Assembly (NCBI GenBank): GCA_027451825.1
Contig: DAIDHZ010000003.1
Span: 41,055-105,054 of the forward strand
DNA from: Chlamydiota bacterium
GTDB lineage: Bacteria > Chlamydiota > Chlamydiia > Chlamydiales > SM23-39
DNA: 64,000 nucleotides
Reading direction: 5' to 3'
The notes beneath the pieces were generated by a model. It had not been told where the DNA came from and searched no databases. It saw nothing but the letters and a program-made list of their open reading frames with translations. Shown piece by piece: positions 16,676-24,425 of the stretch. The position numbers were made by a program, and so were the translations under genes. The number at the start of each line of letters is the position of its first letter. The first letter of the stretch is position 1.

Positions 16676-17203
16676 TTATTCGATTGCCTGTCTCAATTTT
16701 TCTACAGTTTCACGTATTTCCTCTGGTGACATTGGCTGTTTAGCATTGGCTATGTACATTTTTATAATGAATTGAATCGTAGAGTCGTCGCCTGCTTTTC
16801 GAGGTACGTAATGAAAATGGACATGAGGAACTGATTGCCCAACTTCAAGACCATTTTTTTGAAGAAGAAGATAGGAAGAGGTCCCAAATACCTTCATTAC
16901 TGCTTGGTTCACTTTTTTGATGACCCTGCCTATTTGTGCGATTTCGTCATCTGTTAGCATTTCAAAGCGTTCTGCATGCTTTTTTGAAATAATCAAGCAA
17001 TGGCCAGGCAAAATAGGTTTATGGGTGTATAGTGCGAGAACAAGATCATCCTCGTAAAATTTTTGATTGTTTAAGATGGCTGGATCGCAAAATGCACAAG
17101 AGTCATTCAAAGAAGAATGGGAAAATGGCTTTATGAAAAGGAAATAGGTTCCTCCCATTAGGCAGACAAGTACAATCGTGAGTAGGGACAATTTTTTACG
17201 CAT
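16676..17203 (-). CDS. HIT-family nucleotide hydrolase/transferase with N-terminal membrane anchor
   Basis: The 175-residue protein has a hydrophobic segment at residues about 5-26 after a basic MRKK start, then a HIT domain: CAFCDP (zinc-type Cys pair), PILPGHCLIISKKH, and the catalytic histidine triad HVHFHYVP. HIT proteins hydrolyse or transfer nucleotide phosphates and are normally cytosolic and about 110-140 residues. The N-terminal anchor therefore suggests membrane attachment or export. There is no lipobox. It is transcribed away from tRNA-Leu, and the 172-base gap to the GNAT gene is featureless to me. Confidence 0.85.
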   Translation of the reverse strand: MRKKLSLLTIVLVCLMGGTYFLFIKPFSHSSLNDSCAFCDPAILNNQKFYEDDLVLALYTHKPILPGHCLIISKKHAERFEMLTDDEIAQIGRVIKKVNQAVMKVFGTSSYLLLQKNGLEVGQSVPHVHFHYVPRKAGDDSTIQFIIKMYIANAKQPMSPEEIRETVEKLRQAIE

Positions 17204-17269
17204 ATTGCTCTAAGTAGAAAATGAAAAATGTGGAGACATTGTCATTTCTGAAAATGTCTCCGGAGATGT

Positions 17270-17351
17270 GCCCAGGACAGGACTCGAACCTGCACTACCT
17301 TACGGCCCCAGAACCTAAATCTGGTGTGTCTACCAGTTTCACCACCTGGGC
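17270..17351 (-). tRNA. tRNA-Leu (UAG)
   Basis: The minus strand folds as a class-II tRNA with acceptor GCCCAGG pairing CCTGGGC, anticodon stem CCAGA/TCTGG around loop TTTAGGT (anticodon TAG), a long variable arm, and a TTCGAGT T-loop. Length is 82 bases. CCA is not encoded. Confidence 0.95.
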
Positions 17352-17406
17352 AATGAATGAGAGATTTTATACAGAGTGCCTGTTCTTCGCAATGAACTTT
17401 TTTGGA

Positions 17407-17883
17407 TTATTTTTTTGAGTTTTCCTCAAGAGGCTCATAGATTGGATAAGCGTTAAATCCGAGCTCTCGAACTCCGAAGATCACTTGAGCAATGGGTTCC
17501 CAAGAGGCTTTTTTATCGATGTGAAGCAAAATCTCTGTTTGCGATTTATCTTTGGCGAGGGCTCCTATTTGGTATTGGCGAACGAGCTCTTCTTGAATAG
17601 AGGCAACGCTTTCCATTGGGTGTTCTTGAAATTCCGTCATCCATTTATAGCTGCCTGCGGCATCGATGCTGATATTGATTTGCTGAATATTTTTTGAATT
17701 CTCAACGGGTTTGTCGCTAGGCTGCGGTTTTAAAGAGGTGAGTTGAATATTTGTATCATAAAGAGCCACTCTTGAGAGTGCTAAAGTCGCAAATAAAGAA
17801 AGCATGAGGAAAAGAAAGTCGATCATGGGGGCAAAGTTAAAATGAGAAGAGGGTTTTAGTTCGTCGTGAGGAATGAGATCCAT
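17407..17883 (-). CDS. exbD: ExbD/TolR biopolymer transport protein
   Basis: The 158-residue protein has a short N-terminal cytoplasmic part, one transmembrane helix (residues about 19-42; FAPMIDFLFLMLSLFATL) with the conserved Asp in PMIDFLF that carries protons in ExbD/TolR, and a periplasmic domain ending near YPIYEPL. With the ExbB-like protein it forms the proton-driven motor for TonB- or Tol-dependent outer-membrane processes. It lies one base downstream of the exbB-like gene. No TonB or TolA gene is nearby, so ExbD versus TolR cannot be settled. Confidence 0.88.
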   Translation of the reverse strand: MDLIPHDELKPSSHFNFAPMIDFLFLMLSLFATLALSRVALYDTNIQLTSLKPQPSDKPVENSKNIQQINISIDAAGSYKWMTEFQEHPMESVASIQEELVRQYQIGALAKDKSQTEILLHIDKKASWEPIAQVIFGVRELGFNAYPIYEPLEENSKK

Positions 17884-17884
17884 A

Positions 17885-18592
17885 TTAATTGCCTGGGTTT
17901 TGAATCATTAAAGAACTCATAACGAGAGATTCATTTTCAACAAGGCTTAATGCTTTCACGAGGCGATACTTTAATGTGGTTGAAAAAATCATGGCCAAAA
18001 TAGCAACGATGAGTCCTGCAACCGTAGTTCCCACCGCAATGCCCAATCCATCAAATAAAGTATTGATACTTTCTACAGAACGGTTGATGTCATAAAAAGC
18101 ATAAAACATACCAATGACTGTTCCTAAAAGACCAACCATGGGAGAGATAATTGCAATGTCATTTAAGAAAGAAAGTCTTTGCCAGAGTGGAGTTGCCATT
18201 CGTTTCCCTTCGGATTTCATGGCGTCGATCATGATGTTGGCCCCTAAATCTTTGGTTGTCAGCCCTACGTTCATTAAAGAGGCGAAAAGGTTCTTGTTTT
18301 TTTGGCAGAGCTGTTTGGCTGTTGAATAGTCTTTTGCGCTCAAAAGAGATTTGATCTCCAAGCAAAATGTTTGAGGGATGATTTCTTTATTGCGAATCGT
18401 GATGAGACTATAAATCCAAATCGCAAGCGATGAGATCGACATTAAAGAAAGCATGGAATAAATCAAAGGAGATGAGAAAAATACTTTTTTAAAATCGATG
18501 AGTGTTTGAGTAGACTCTGTAATGGTATCTCCAAATATAGGAGCCGTAAAAAAGAAAATCGATCCAATCGTCAGTATTTTGAAGAATTTCAT
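17885..18592 (-). CDS. exbB: ExbB/TolQ/MotA-family proton channel
   Basis: The start is placed at ATG 18592, where GAGAGG lies seven bases upstream and a signal peptide begins (MKFFKILTIGSIFFFTAPIFG). This gives 235 residues. Three further hydrophobic segments occur, including the pore region SPMVGLLGTVIGMFYAF and LGIAVGTTVAGLIVAI with the conserved Thr residues, characteristic of ExbB/TolQ. The N-terminal signal-like segment is seen in some ExbB proteins. It forms a motor complex with the next gene. The divergent trmB gene begins 83 bases away, so that gap should carry both promoters. Confidence 0.9.
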   Translation of the reverse strand: MKFFKILTIGSIFFFTAPIFGDTITESTQTLIDFKKVFFSSPLIYSMLSLMSISSLAIWIYSLITIRNKEIIPQTFCLEIKSLLSAKDYSTAKQLCQKNKNLFASLMNVGLTTKDLGANIMIDAMKSEGKRMATPLWQRLSFLNDIAIISPMVGLLGTVIGMFYAFYDINRSVESINTLFDGLGIAVGTTVAGLIVAILAMIFSTTLKYRLVKALSLVENESLVMSSLMIQNPGN

Positions 18593-18675
18593 GACAACAC
18601 CTCTCTTGGAAATGATATACACTCTTAAGGAACAATTGTGCAATCTAAATCCGAAAGAGCTATACTGTCTTCTCT

Positions 18676-19356
18676 ATGCAAGAAACTCATGGTTTAAGAA
18701 TTCCTTTTGCTTGGTCGGATCGGCATCCCGTTTTTTTGGGGCGATTTTTGTATATCCCCGGAGTTTATGATCATCATATCTGGAAAAGGATTCCTTGGTC
18801 CGATTCCCGTTTTTTTGGAAACGACCATCCGGTCCATATTGAATTTTGCAGTGGAAATGGATTTTGGCTTTCTGAAAAAGCCAAAAAGCATCCAGAGATC
18901 AATTGGGTTGCTGTAGAAAAAAGATTTGATAGGGCTAGTAAGGCGTGGAGTTTAGCTCAAAGAGAAAAACTTGATAATGTTTTTGTCGTTTGTTCGGAAG
19001 CTGTTTTGTTCTGTCGTTATTATGCTCCTTTAGATTCCGTTTCTGAAGCGTATGTGAATTTTCCGGATCCCTGGCCTAAGCGTAAAGACGCCAAGCATCG
19101 TCTCATTCGAAAGGAATTTTTAGAGATTCTTCAAACGATTTTAAAAAAAGGATCTTGTGTTACTTTAGCTACCGATGATCGCCCTTACGCAGATCGGATG
19201 ATTCGAGAATTTTTCAACAACCCTTCTTGGAAATCGACATTTCCCGATCCTTATTTTATTTGCGATTTTCCTGATTTTGGGATTTCCTTTTTTTCTGATC
19301 TCTGGCAGAGAAAAGGTCTTTCTATTCATTATTTACAATTTAAATTGGATCTATGA
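18676..19356 (+). CDS. trmB: tRNA (guanine-N7-)-methyltransferase
   Basis: TrmB makes m7G46 in tRNA from SAM. The 226-residue protein has the SAM motif HIEFCSGNGFWL (family EIGCGNG), VAVEKRFDRA, and the catalytic TrmB signature VNFPDPWPKRKDAKHRL, followed by TLATDDRPYADRM. Length fits the family. It overlaps the following unknown gene by the ATGA junction at 19353. The upstream gap is shared with the divergent exbB-like gene. Confidence 0.95.
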   Translation: MQETHGLRIPFAWSDRHPVFLGRFLYIPGVYDHHIWKRIPWSDSRFFGNDHPVHIEFCSGNGFWLSEKAKKHPEINWVAVEKRFDRASKAWSLAQREKLDNVFVVCSEAVLFCRYYAPLDSVSEAYVNFPDPWPKRKDAKHRLIRKEFLEILQTILKKGSCVTLATDDRPYADRMIREFFNNPSWKSTFPDPYFICDFPDFGISFFSDLWQRKGLSIHYLQFKLDL

Positions 19357-20150
19357 TTCGTTTACCTTCAAAACCAAGCGATTCTTTACAGTGGGATTTA
19401 TCGTCTATTCCTGAAGCGGGGCCTCTTTTTTGGCATTTTGATTTAGGTCTCGAAGATCCTTTTTTTCCTTTAGACGATGAAATGCGTTTTCAGACTCTTT
19501 CTTTAGCGCTGACTCAATTTAAAGAAAAAGTTTGGCCTCTTTTTCAGGAGAGGACTCAGGGCATCGTTTTGTATAAGGGGAGTGCCGATTTTCTTCAGTT
19601 TTTTCTATGGAGTCAAAAACAAAAGGCCAATTGGCTTAGCTGGCAAGAAATGGGACTTAAAGTGGATGATGTGCAAGCGAAAAGGCTTTTTTGTGCCGAC
19701 GCTTTTGTCTATTATTTTCAGATGCTCAGTTATTTTCTTCCTGATGAAGTTCCTATCTATTTATTTTTAGATGCGTCGGAAATCTCATCGCTTGCGTATA
19801 GACATCAGCTGATTTCCAAGGAGCGATTTGAGCATTTTCAGATTGTTGTGAAGGGACTCTCTGAATTCAACGGTCTTCATTGGGTGGATGATCAAATATT
19901 GGAAAATCCTTTATCTACTCAGGCTGTTTGTTTTCCTTTGCAAAAAGAATGTCATGAAAACATTCTTGCCGAAATAGAAAAAATATTTGTCTCCTTTCAG
20001 ACGCCTTTCAGAGTGATTTCGGAAGCTTTTTTAACGGAGGACTGGGAAGGTGTTGAGATCTTGCATGTCTTGAAAAAAGGTTTAAGTTCTTTTGGAGAAA
20101 GGAAACTCAAAGGTTTTGAAGCTGCAGGAGGGAAAATCGTTTACTACTGA
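19353..20150 (+). CDS. Unknown protein coupled to trmB
   Basis: The 265-residue protein begins with ATG inside the trmB stop (ATGA overlap). I recognise no family. It is acidic, rich in Phe, Leu and Trp, and has no signal peptide or clear membrane segment. A FDLGLEDPFFPLDDEMR segment near residue 50 and the C-terminal KGLSSFGERKLKGFEAAGGKIVYY look conserved-protein-like. Coupling to trmB suggests a cytoplasmic housekeeping or translation-related role, but nothing specific can be shown. The stop lies seven bases before the tRNA-Pro gene on the opposite strand. Confidence 0.75.
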   Translation: MIRLPSKPSDSLQWDLSSIPEAGPLFWHFDLGLEDPFFPLDDEMRFQTLSLALTQFKEKVWPLFQERTQGIVLYKGSADFLQFFLWSQKQKANWLSWQEMGLKVDDVQAKRLFCADAFVYYFQMLSYFLPDEVPIYLFLDASEISSLAYRHQLISKERFEHFQIVVKGLSEFNGLHWVDDQILENPLSTQAVCFPLQKECHENILAEIEKIFVSFQTPFRVISEAFLTEDWEGVEILHVLKKGLSSFGERKLKGFEAAGGKIVYY

Positions 20151-20156
20151 GAGAAT

Positions 20157-20231
20157 TCGGGGCGGAGGGATTTGAACCCCCGACCTACTGGTCCCAAACC
20201 AGCCGCGCTAGCCAAACTGCGCTACGCCCCG
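20157..20231 (-). tRNA. tRNA-Pro (UGG)
   Basis: The minus strand folds as a tRNA with acceptor CGGGGCG pairing CGCCCCG, anticodon stem CTGGT/ACCAG around loop TTTGGGA region (anticodon TGG), and the T-loop TTCAAAT. Length is 75 bases including the discriminator A. CCA is not encoded. Confidence 0.95.
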
Positions 20232-20311
20232 TTGCAAAAACAGAAGAAAATGTAACGAAATTGAAGATTTTCTTCAATTTCTTTGTTTTGATTTTGTATA
20301 AAAGGGCTTAT

Positions 20312-21037
20312 ATGCGACTTCCAAGCCCATGCATTCCTCAGGATCTTCCTCTCAAATCATTAAGGAAAGATCGGTTTTTGGATTTGCTTCCCAAGGCCTA
20401 TCAGGTTTTAGATTGTTTTAATTGGATCTCGCTTGTCTCTTTTGAAAAGCTCAAAAAAACAATGTTTTCAGAGGAGCTTAAATGTTCTTCCCGCCTACCT
20501 AAAGAAGCTCTCGACTTTTTATTGGAAAAACATCCTATTTCTTTAAGATTGCTTCCAAGATTGCATCGATATGTTCAAAGACCTAGTAAAGTCGTCTCTT
20601 TGCAAGATATTGGCAAGATCCGGAATCGACAAAATTGGATTGGCCCGGAAGGTCGGGGAGAGGCGGAGGCTTATTTTTATCCTCCCAATCTTACTGATTT
20701 GAAAAAAGGACTTAAAAATCTTCAAGAATATTTTCGAAGAAATGATGAAGATCCTCTTGTTCAAGCCGCGATTTATTTTGCCCAGTTTTTAATTTTACAT
20801 CCTTTTATGGATGGAAACGGGAGAGTTGCCCGTTTACTCATCCCCCTCTTTTTATATGAAAAGAAAGTGATTTTTGAGCCTCTTTTTTTGATGAGTCATT
20901 ATTTTAAAAAGAGAAGAGTTGATTATTTTCATAAGTTATATGAAATCTCCTCTAAGCAAAAATGGGAAGAATGGATTCGGTTTTTTCTCAAAGGAATAAT
21001 CTATGAAGGGAAAAGGATGATTGAATCATTCGAATAG
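20312..21037 (+). CDS. Fic-domain protein (AMPylase-type)
   Basis: ATG 20312 with GGG upstream gives 241 residues; a TTG 51 bases upstream would run back towards the tRNA and is rejected. The Fic motif HPFMDGNGRVAR (H163 to R174) is complete, so catalysis is predicted. The beta-hairpin flap region is IRNRQNWIG ... EAYFYPP (residues 103-125), as in the class of Fic proteins that place a target peptide beside the active site. An obvious S/TxxxEG/N inhibitory helix is not seen. Fic proteins transfer AMP or other nucleotide parts to Tyr, Thr or Ser. In an intracellular bacterium it may be a toxin or effector; no antitoxin gene is adjacent. Confidence 0.88.
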   Translation: MRLPSPCIPQDLPLKSLRKDRFLDLLPKAYQVLDCFNWISLVSFEKLKKTMFSEELKCSSRLPKEALDFLLEKHPISLRLLPRLHRYVQRPSKVVSLQDIGKIRNRQNWIGPEGRGEAEAYFYPPNLTDLKKGLKNLQEYFRRNDEDPLVQAAIYFAQFLILHPFMDGNGRVARLLIPLFLYEKKVIFEPLFLMSHYFKKRRVDYFHKLYEISSKQKWEEWIRFFLKGIIYEGKRMIESFE

Positions 21038-21068
21038 AGAGTGATCAAATCTCAGAGCACTCTCTATT
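21033..21068. terminator. Hairpin between convergent genes, likely bidirectional terminator
   Basis: The 11-base perfect inverted repeat AATAGAGAGTG at 21033-21043 pairs with 21058-21068, with a 14-base loop. It begins at the Fic stop codon and ends just before the 3-prime end of the small convergent gene at 21077-21190. There is no strong U-run, so the terminator call is moderate. Confidence 0.55.
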
Positions 21069-21076
21069 GTGTCGCT

Positions 21077-21190
21077 TTAAGAACAGCTTTTGCAGCCGCC
21101 AGTTCCGCTTTTTTTCATCTTTTTCTTTAAAGATGATGTTTTTGTTTTTTTAACTGTTTTGCTTTTTGTTGCTTTTTTTGCTTTAGCCAT
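21077..21190 (-). CDS. 37-residue Lys-rich small protein with Cys-Lys-Ser-Cys tail
   Basis: ATG at 21190 has AAGGA about seven bases upstream. The protein is MAKAKKATKSKTVKKTKTSS followed by LKKKMKKSGTGGCKSCS and a stop at 21077. About 40 percent of residues are Lys, with Ala, Thr and Ser, resembling chlamydial histone-like tails (Hc1/Hc2) in composition only. The GGCKSCS end could bind metal or form a disulfide. It is convergent with the Fic gene across a hairpin. The ribosome site, coherent composition and clean terminator context support a real gene, but homologues could not be searched. A DNA- or RNA-binding role is inference. Confidence 0.6.
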   Translation of the reverse strand: MAKAKKATKSKTVKKTKTSSLKKKMKKSGTGGCKSCS

Positions 21191-21302
21191 ACAATTTCCT
21201 TTTAAGTAATCGAGATATTTATTCGATATCTCTTTAATTTGCACGTTGACAGTTTAAAAATTTTCCTTCAATCTAAAATTTAAAAAAACCTTGAGGAATT
21301 TT

Positions 21303-22874
21303 ATGTTTTCGCAAATGAAATCAGTGCTGAAGCTCAAAAAATTGGCAGAAAATCCTGTGGATTTAACAGATGCTAAGGTATTTAATTCAGAGCGAATTCA
21401 TGAAATGGTGATCAAGGGCGTTGGATTTCAACTTTTATATGCAGCAGAAAGGGTAAGCCAAGATGTCTTAAATGCCCTATATGATCTTGCCAAAGAAGCG
21501 AAGGCGAAAGAAAAAATGATGGCCATGCAAGCGGGGGCGATCATGAATAAAATCCATGGATTTGAAAGTGAAAATAGATCTGTTCTTCATACAGCGATGA
21601 GAGATTTTTTTGAAAATCCTCAGAGAGAGCCTGAAGCAGCTAAGGCAACCGAAAAAGCAAGAGTCGAATTTAAAAAGTTAGAGCGCTTTTTAGAAAAAAT
21701 CGAAGGGAAATTTTCCGATTTGATTCAAATTGGAATCGGAGGCTCTGATTTAGGTCCAAGGGCTCTTTATATTGCGATGCAAGCATTTCAAAGACCGGAT
21801 CGAAAAGTTCACTTTATTTCGAATGTGGATCCTGATGATGCAAATAGCATTTTGAATCAGGTGGATCTTAAAAAAACGCTCGTTGTGGTTGTGTCAAAAT
21901 CTGGGACCACATTGGAAACTTTGACCAATGAAGAATTTGTAAGACAGAGAATGTTAAAAATGGGCTTAAACCCGAAAGAGCATTTTGTCGCTGTAACGGG
22001 AGAAAAAAGTCCCATGGACGATCCTTCCAAATATTTAGCCTCTTTTTATATGTGGGACTACGTAGGAGGACGTTATTCAGCAACGTCGATGGTGGGAGGC
22101 GTGACTTTAGCTTTTGCTCTAGGAATTTCTGGATTTTTAGAGATTTTAAAAGGCGCTCATGACATGGATCATCACGCTTTGACTGCGGATATTCCAACAA
22201 ATCTTCCTTTAGTCTCTGCTTTGCTTGGAATTTGGAATCGAAATTTTCTTCATTTACCAACAGTTGCCGTGATCCCTTATTCGCAAGCGCTCCTTCGTTT
22301 CCCTGCCCATTTACAGCAGCTTGATATGGAATCAAACGGAAAAAGAATCGATCAAACAGGAACTGTTGTTGATTTTTCAACAGGACCTGTGATTTGGGGG
22401 GAGCCGGGAACCAATGGTCAGCATTCTTTTTATCAACTCATCCATCAGGGAACCGATATCGTTCCTTTGGAGTTTGTCGGATTTAAAAAGAGTCAATATA
22501 TCCAAGATCTTGAAATTGAGAAAACGCTGTCTCAAGAAAAACTTCTCTCCAATCTCTTTGCTCAATCGGTTGCATTAGCGACCGGCAAAAAGAATGCAAA
22601 TCCAAATAAGACCTTTCTTGGAAATCGTCCGAATCGAATTCTTTTAGGAGAGCGTTTAGATCCTTATTCTTTAGGCGCTTTACTTTCATTCTATGAACAT
22701 AAAGTAGCGTACCAAGGATTTATCTGGGGGATTAACTCATTTGATCAAGAAGGCGTGCAGCTTGGGAAAGTGTTAGCAAGCAAATTCGTTTCTCTTTTTC
22801 AAGCAAAACGACAAAAAGTAGAAGCCCCTTCTTTCATAGGAGACGCTTACTTAGATTTTATTTTTAAAAAGTAA
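21303..22874 (+). CDS. pgi: Glucose-6-phosphate isomerase
   Basis: Pgi interconverts glucose-6-phosphate and fructose-6-phosphate. ATG 21303, with AGGA upstream, gives 523 residues. Family motifs are IGIGGSDLGPRALY, VVVSKSGTTLETLTNE, the second signature region MESNGKRI with the catalytic residues, and GEPGTNGQHSFYQLIHQG. Length fits the bacterial long form used by Chlamydiae. Its end overlaps the 3-prime end of the convergent 73-residue gene by 11 bases. The enzyme supplies fructose-6-phosphate, one of the substrates of the phosphoketolase at 56.9 kb. Confidence 0.96.
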   Translation: MFSQMKSVLKLKKLAENPVDLTDAKVFNSERIHEMVIKGVGFQLLYAAERVSQDVLNALYDLAKEAKAKEKMMAMQAGAIMNKIHGFESENRSVLHTAMRDFFENPQREPEAAKATEKARVEFKKLERFLEKIEGKFSDLIQIGIGGSDLGPRALYIAMQAFQRPDRKVHFISNVDPDDANSILNQVDLKKTLVVVVSKSGTTLETLTNEEFVRQRMLKMGLNPKEHFVAVTGEKSPMDDPSKYLASFYMWDYVGGRYSATSMVGGVTLAFALGISGFLEILKGAHDMDHHALTADIPTNLPLVSALLGIWNRNFLHLPTVAVIPYSQALLRFPAHLQQLDMESNGKRIDQTGTVVDFSTGPVIWGEPGTNGQHSFYQLIHQGTDIVPLEFVGFKKSQYIQDLEIEKTLSQEKLLSNLFAQSVALATGKKNANPNKTFLGNRPNRILLGERLDPYSLGALLSFYEHKVAYQGFIWGINSFDQEGVQLGKVLASKFVSLFQAKRQKVEAPSFIGDAYLDFIFKK

Positions 22875-23085
22875 AAGGATAAGCCCTATATAAATTCACT
22901 TCATTGAGAGCTTTGCGGCATTGCTGCCATTCTGAATATGTTTTTTCAAGAAATCTTAAATACGCGAATTCTTTGGATTTAACACGCGAGGTCTCTTGAT
23001 AAAGATCGAACAATTCTTTTTCTTTTTGGTTCAGATACTGATTGAAAAGATTTTTATCGGTTACAATTGCCATGATCATTGTCAT
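22864..23085 (-). CDS. Small helical protein of 73 residues, unknown
   Basis: This short frame begins two bases after the stop of the upstream membrane-protein gene and reads into the 3-prime end of pgi by 11 bases. It is predicted to be all helical (KEKELFDLYQETSRVKSKEF, LEKTYSEWQQCRKALNE). There is no strong ribosome site, and several ATG codons at the start leave the exact beginning open. It could be a separate small partner or a piece split off the upstream protein by a mutation, since both are rich in similar Gln/Lys/Glu helices. Unknown function. Confidence 0.5.
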   Translation of the reverse strand: MTMIMAIVTDKNLFNQYLNQKEKELFDLYQETSRVKSKEFAYLRFLEKTYSEWQQCRKALNEVNLYRAYPFTF

Positions 23086-23087
23086 AT

Positions 23088-23765
23088 TTAATGAGAGTTC
23101 GGATATTTTTTATAAATCTCAAGAAGTTGGTTTTCAATTTTCAAGTCGAGATTTTTTTTTCGTTGCTGATGTTGATCCAGAGCCAATTTTGCAGCGTTTA
23201 ATCCATGAATCTCTTTTTTTTCCCATTTTTTATCATACCAATTTTGAAGTCTTTTTTCTTCTTCCACAATGTCTTGATATTTTTGATCAAAATTCTTTTT
23301 GTCTATTAAATTATATTTCATAATCTCTTCTAGGGAGTATTGATTCAAAATGGTTTCGAGATCCACTCGAAGAAGTCTTTGTCTTTCTCTTTCTAAATGT
23401 TCAGGATCTGAAAATGGGTCAATTGCATAACCGGGACTACATGCTCCCATTAAAAGGCATATGGGGGCAATGGTTGTTAAGGCTCCTCCTACAATGAAAG
23501 GTAGTGTCCAAAGACCTACAGTCATCAAAGAATGAATCAAAATCACATTAAAGGTATCAAAGTAGGGACGCGATAGGCTAGCATTAAAAGCAAAATAACT
23601 TTTACAAATAGCAATCCCAGCCACAACTGAAATCGCAGCTAAAGCAACAAGGCCGACTCTTGTCCAAAGAACTTTGTTTTGATACCACTCACTTTTTTGA
23701 TTCGCTTGTATGTCCATCAAAGTTTGATTGATGGGTTCATTTTTTATTTGTACTGGAATTGCCAT
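23088..23765 (-). CDS. Membrane protein with two long hydrophobic segments and coiled-coil tail (Inc-like layout)
   Basis: The 225-residue protein has an N-terminal polar stretch, hydrophobic segments at about 34-57 and 75-107, and then a highly charged, helical tail (HLERERQRLLRVDLETIL, DIVEEEKRLQNWYDKKW) that continues to the end. A pair of hydrophobic segments followed by a helical cytosol-facing tail is a layout seen in chlamydial inclusion-membrane proteins. The loop between the two segments is about 17 residues, a little long. No signal peptide is present. Function unknown; the Inc idea is inference from topology alone. Confidence 0.65.
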   Translation of the reverse strand: MAIPVQIKNEPINQTLMDIQANQKSEWYQNKVLWTRVGLVALAAISVVAGIAICKSYFAFNASLSRPYFDTFNVILIHSLMTVGLWTLPFIVGGALTTIAPICLLMGACSPGYAIDPFSDPEHLERERQRLLRVDLETILNQYSLEEIMKYNLIDKKNFDQKYQDIVEEEKRLQNWYDKKWEKKEIHGLNAAKLALDQHQQRKKNLDLKIENQLLEIYKKYPNSH

Positions 23766-23787
23766 AAAAATTAATCCCTAGGTTATT

Positions 23788-23969
23788 GAGCCAATTGCAA
23801 AACTCATTTCCCCGTTAAAATCGCCCTTTTGTGGCCATTTAAGTTCACTCTCCTTACCCAACCCACCAGGGGTTGGGTTCGTCGAAGTGAATCGGGCAAG
23901 CTTGCTTGCCCTCTTAACTGGCCCCAAAATCATCGATTTTCCCGGGCAAAGCAGTTTTGCAATTGGCTC
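23788..23969. repeat. Long palindromic element, copy 4 (GAGCCAATTGC type)
   Basis: A perfect 17-base inverted repeat (GAGCCAATTGCAAAACT at 23788-23804 and 23953-23969) extends with mismatches for about 20 further bases per arm. Total length is 182 bp, like the other elements. The interior contains inner hairpins, for example ACCCAACCCACCAGGGGTTGGGT. A 28-base piece matching the right arm occurs inside the tandem ddl gene at 56159-56186. Confidence 0.85.
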
Positions 23970-23974
23970 TATTG

Positions 23975-24020
23975 ATACCGCTCGTGAATCAAGAAACCGA
24001 TTCTTGAATCATTTTGTATA
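23975..24020. repeat. Collapsed remnant of a TACCGAAACA-type palindrome
   Basis: A 46-base sequence with ends ATACCG and TTTTGTATA and the core GAATCAAGAAACCGATTCTTGAATC split across two arms. It keeps only the outer arms of the element type seen at 48762-48925 (arms with CAAGAATCGG), apparently after deletion of the interior. It abuts copy 4, just as copies 1 and 2 abut each other. The remaining sequence to 24089 is AT-rich and shows no gene. Confidence 0.6.
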
Positions 24021-24089
24021 ATTCACTCTCGGTGAAATTGCTAATAAGTATATTGATTTTATGTTATTTTTAAATAAAAATAATTGAAT

Positions 24090-24425
24090 TTATTTTCCAG
24101 TAGGCAGCTTTTTCTTTATTATAAAAAAACTTAGGAGAAGAAGGCTTAATAAAGCCATAGATAGAGGCAATATTTTAAAAGAAAGTGTAAATCGATAGAG
24201 AAAGACGAAACAAAGAGAGCTTATGAGAAAAACTGTGATACGGTAAGCCCATTTTTTTCTTTGCAGAAAAAAATAGGCAGTTCCTAAAAGAGGTATTCCG
24301 AAACTAAGAGAAGAAGCCAAAGAGGCAATACTTGCTGTTTTATAATATCCAAAAATGCCGAGAGATATGAGAAGCAGGCTATAGACAATCGTGATCCAGA
24401 AAAGAGTTAGGGGTTTAAAATACAT
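24090..24425 (-). CDS. TMEM14/UPF0136-family membrane protein
   Basis: The 111-residue protein has four closely spaced hydrophobic helices and the TMEM14 pattern: YSLLLISLGIFGYYKTASIASL in the first half (family G-G-x-x-G-Y-x-K-x-x-S-x-x-S-L) and YRFTLSFKILPLSMALLSL near the end (family R-x-x-x-T-x-K-x-x-P-x-G-x-M-A). Eukaryotic TMEM14C is a mitochondrial inner-membrane protein needed for porphyrin movement in heme synthesis. The gene starts 19 bases inside the TspO-like gene, so the two are coupled. Both being porphyrin-linked in mitochondria supports a joint job here, as inference. Confidence 0.75.
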   Translation of the reverse strand: MYFKPLTLFWITIVYSLLLISLGIFGYYKTASIASLASSLSFGIPLLGTAYFFLQRKKWAYRITVFLISSLCFVFLYRFTLSFKILPLSMALLSLLLLSFFIIKKKLPTGK

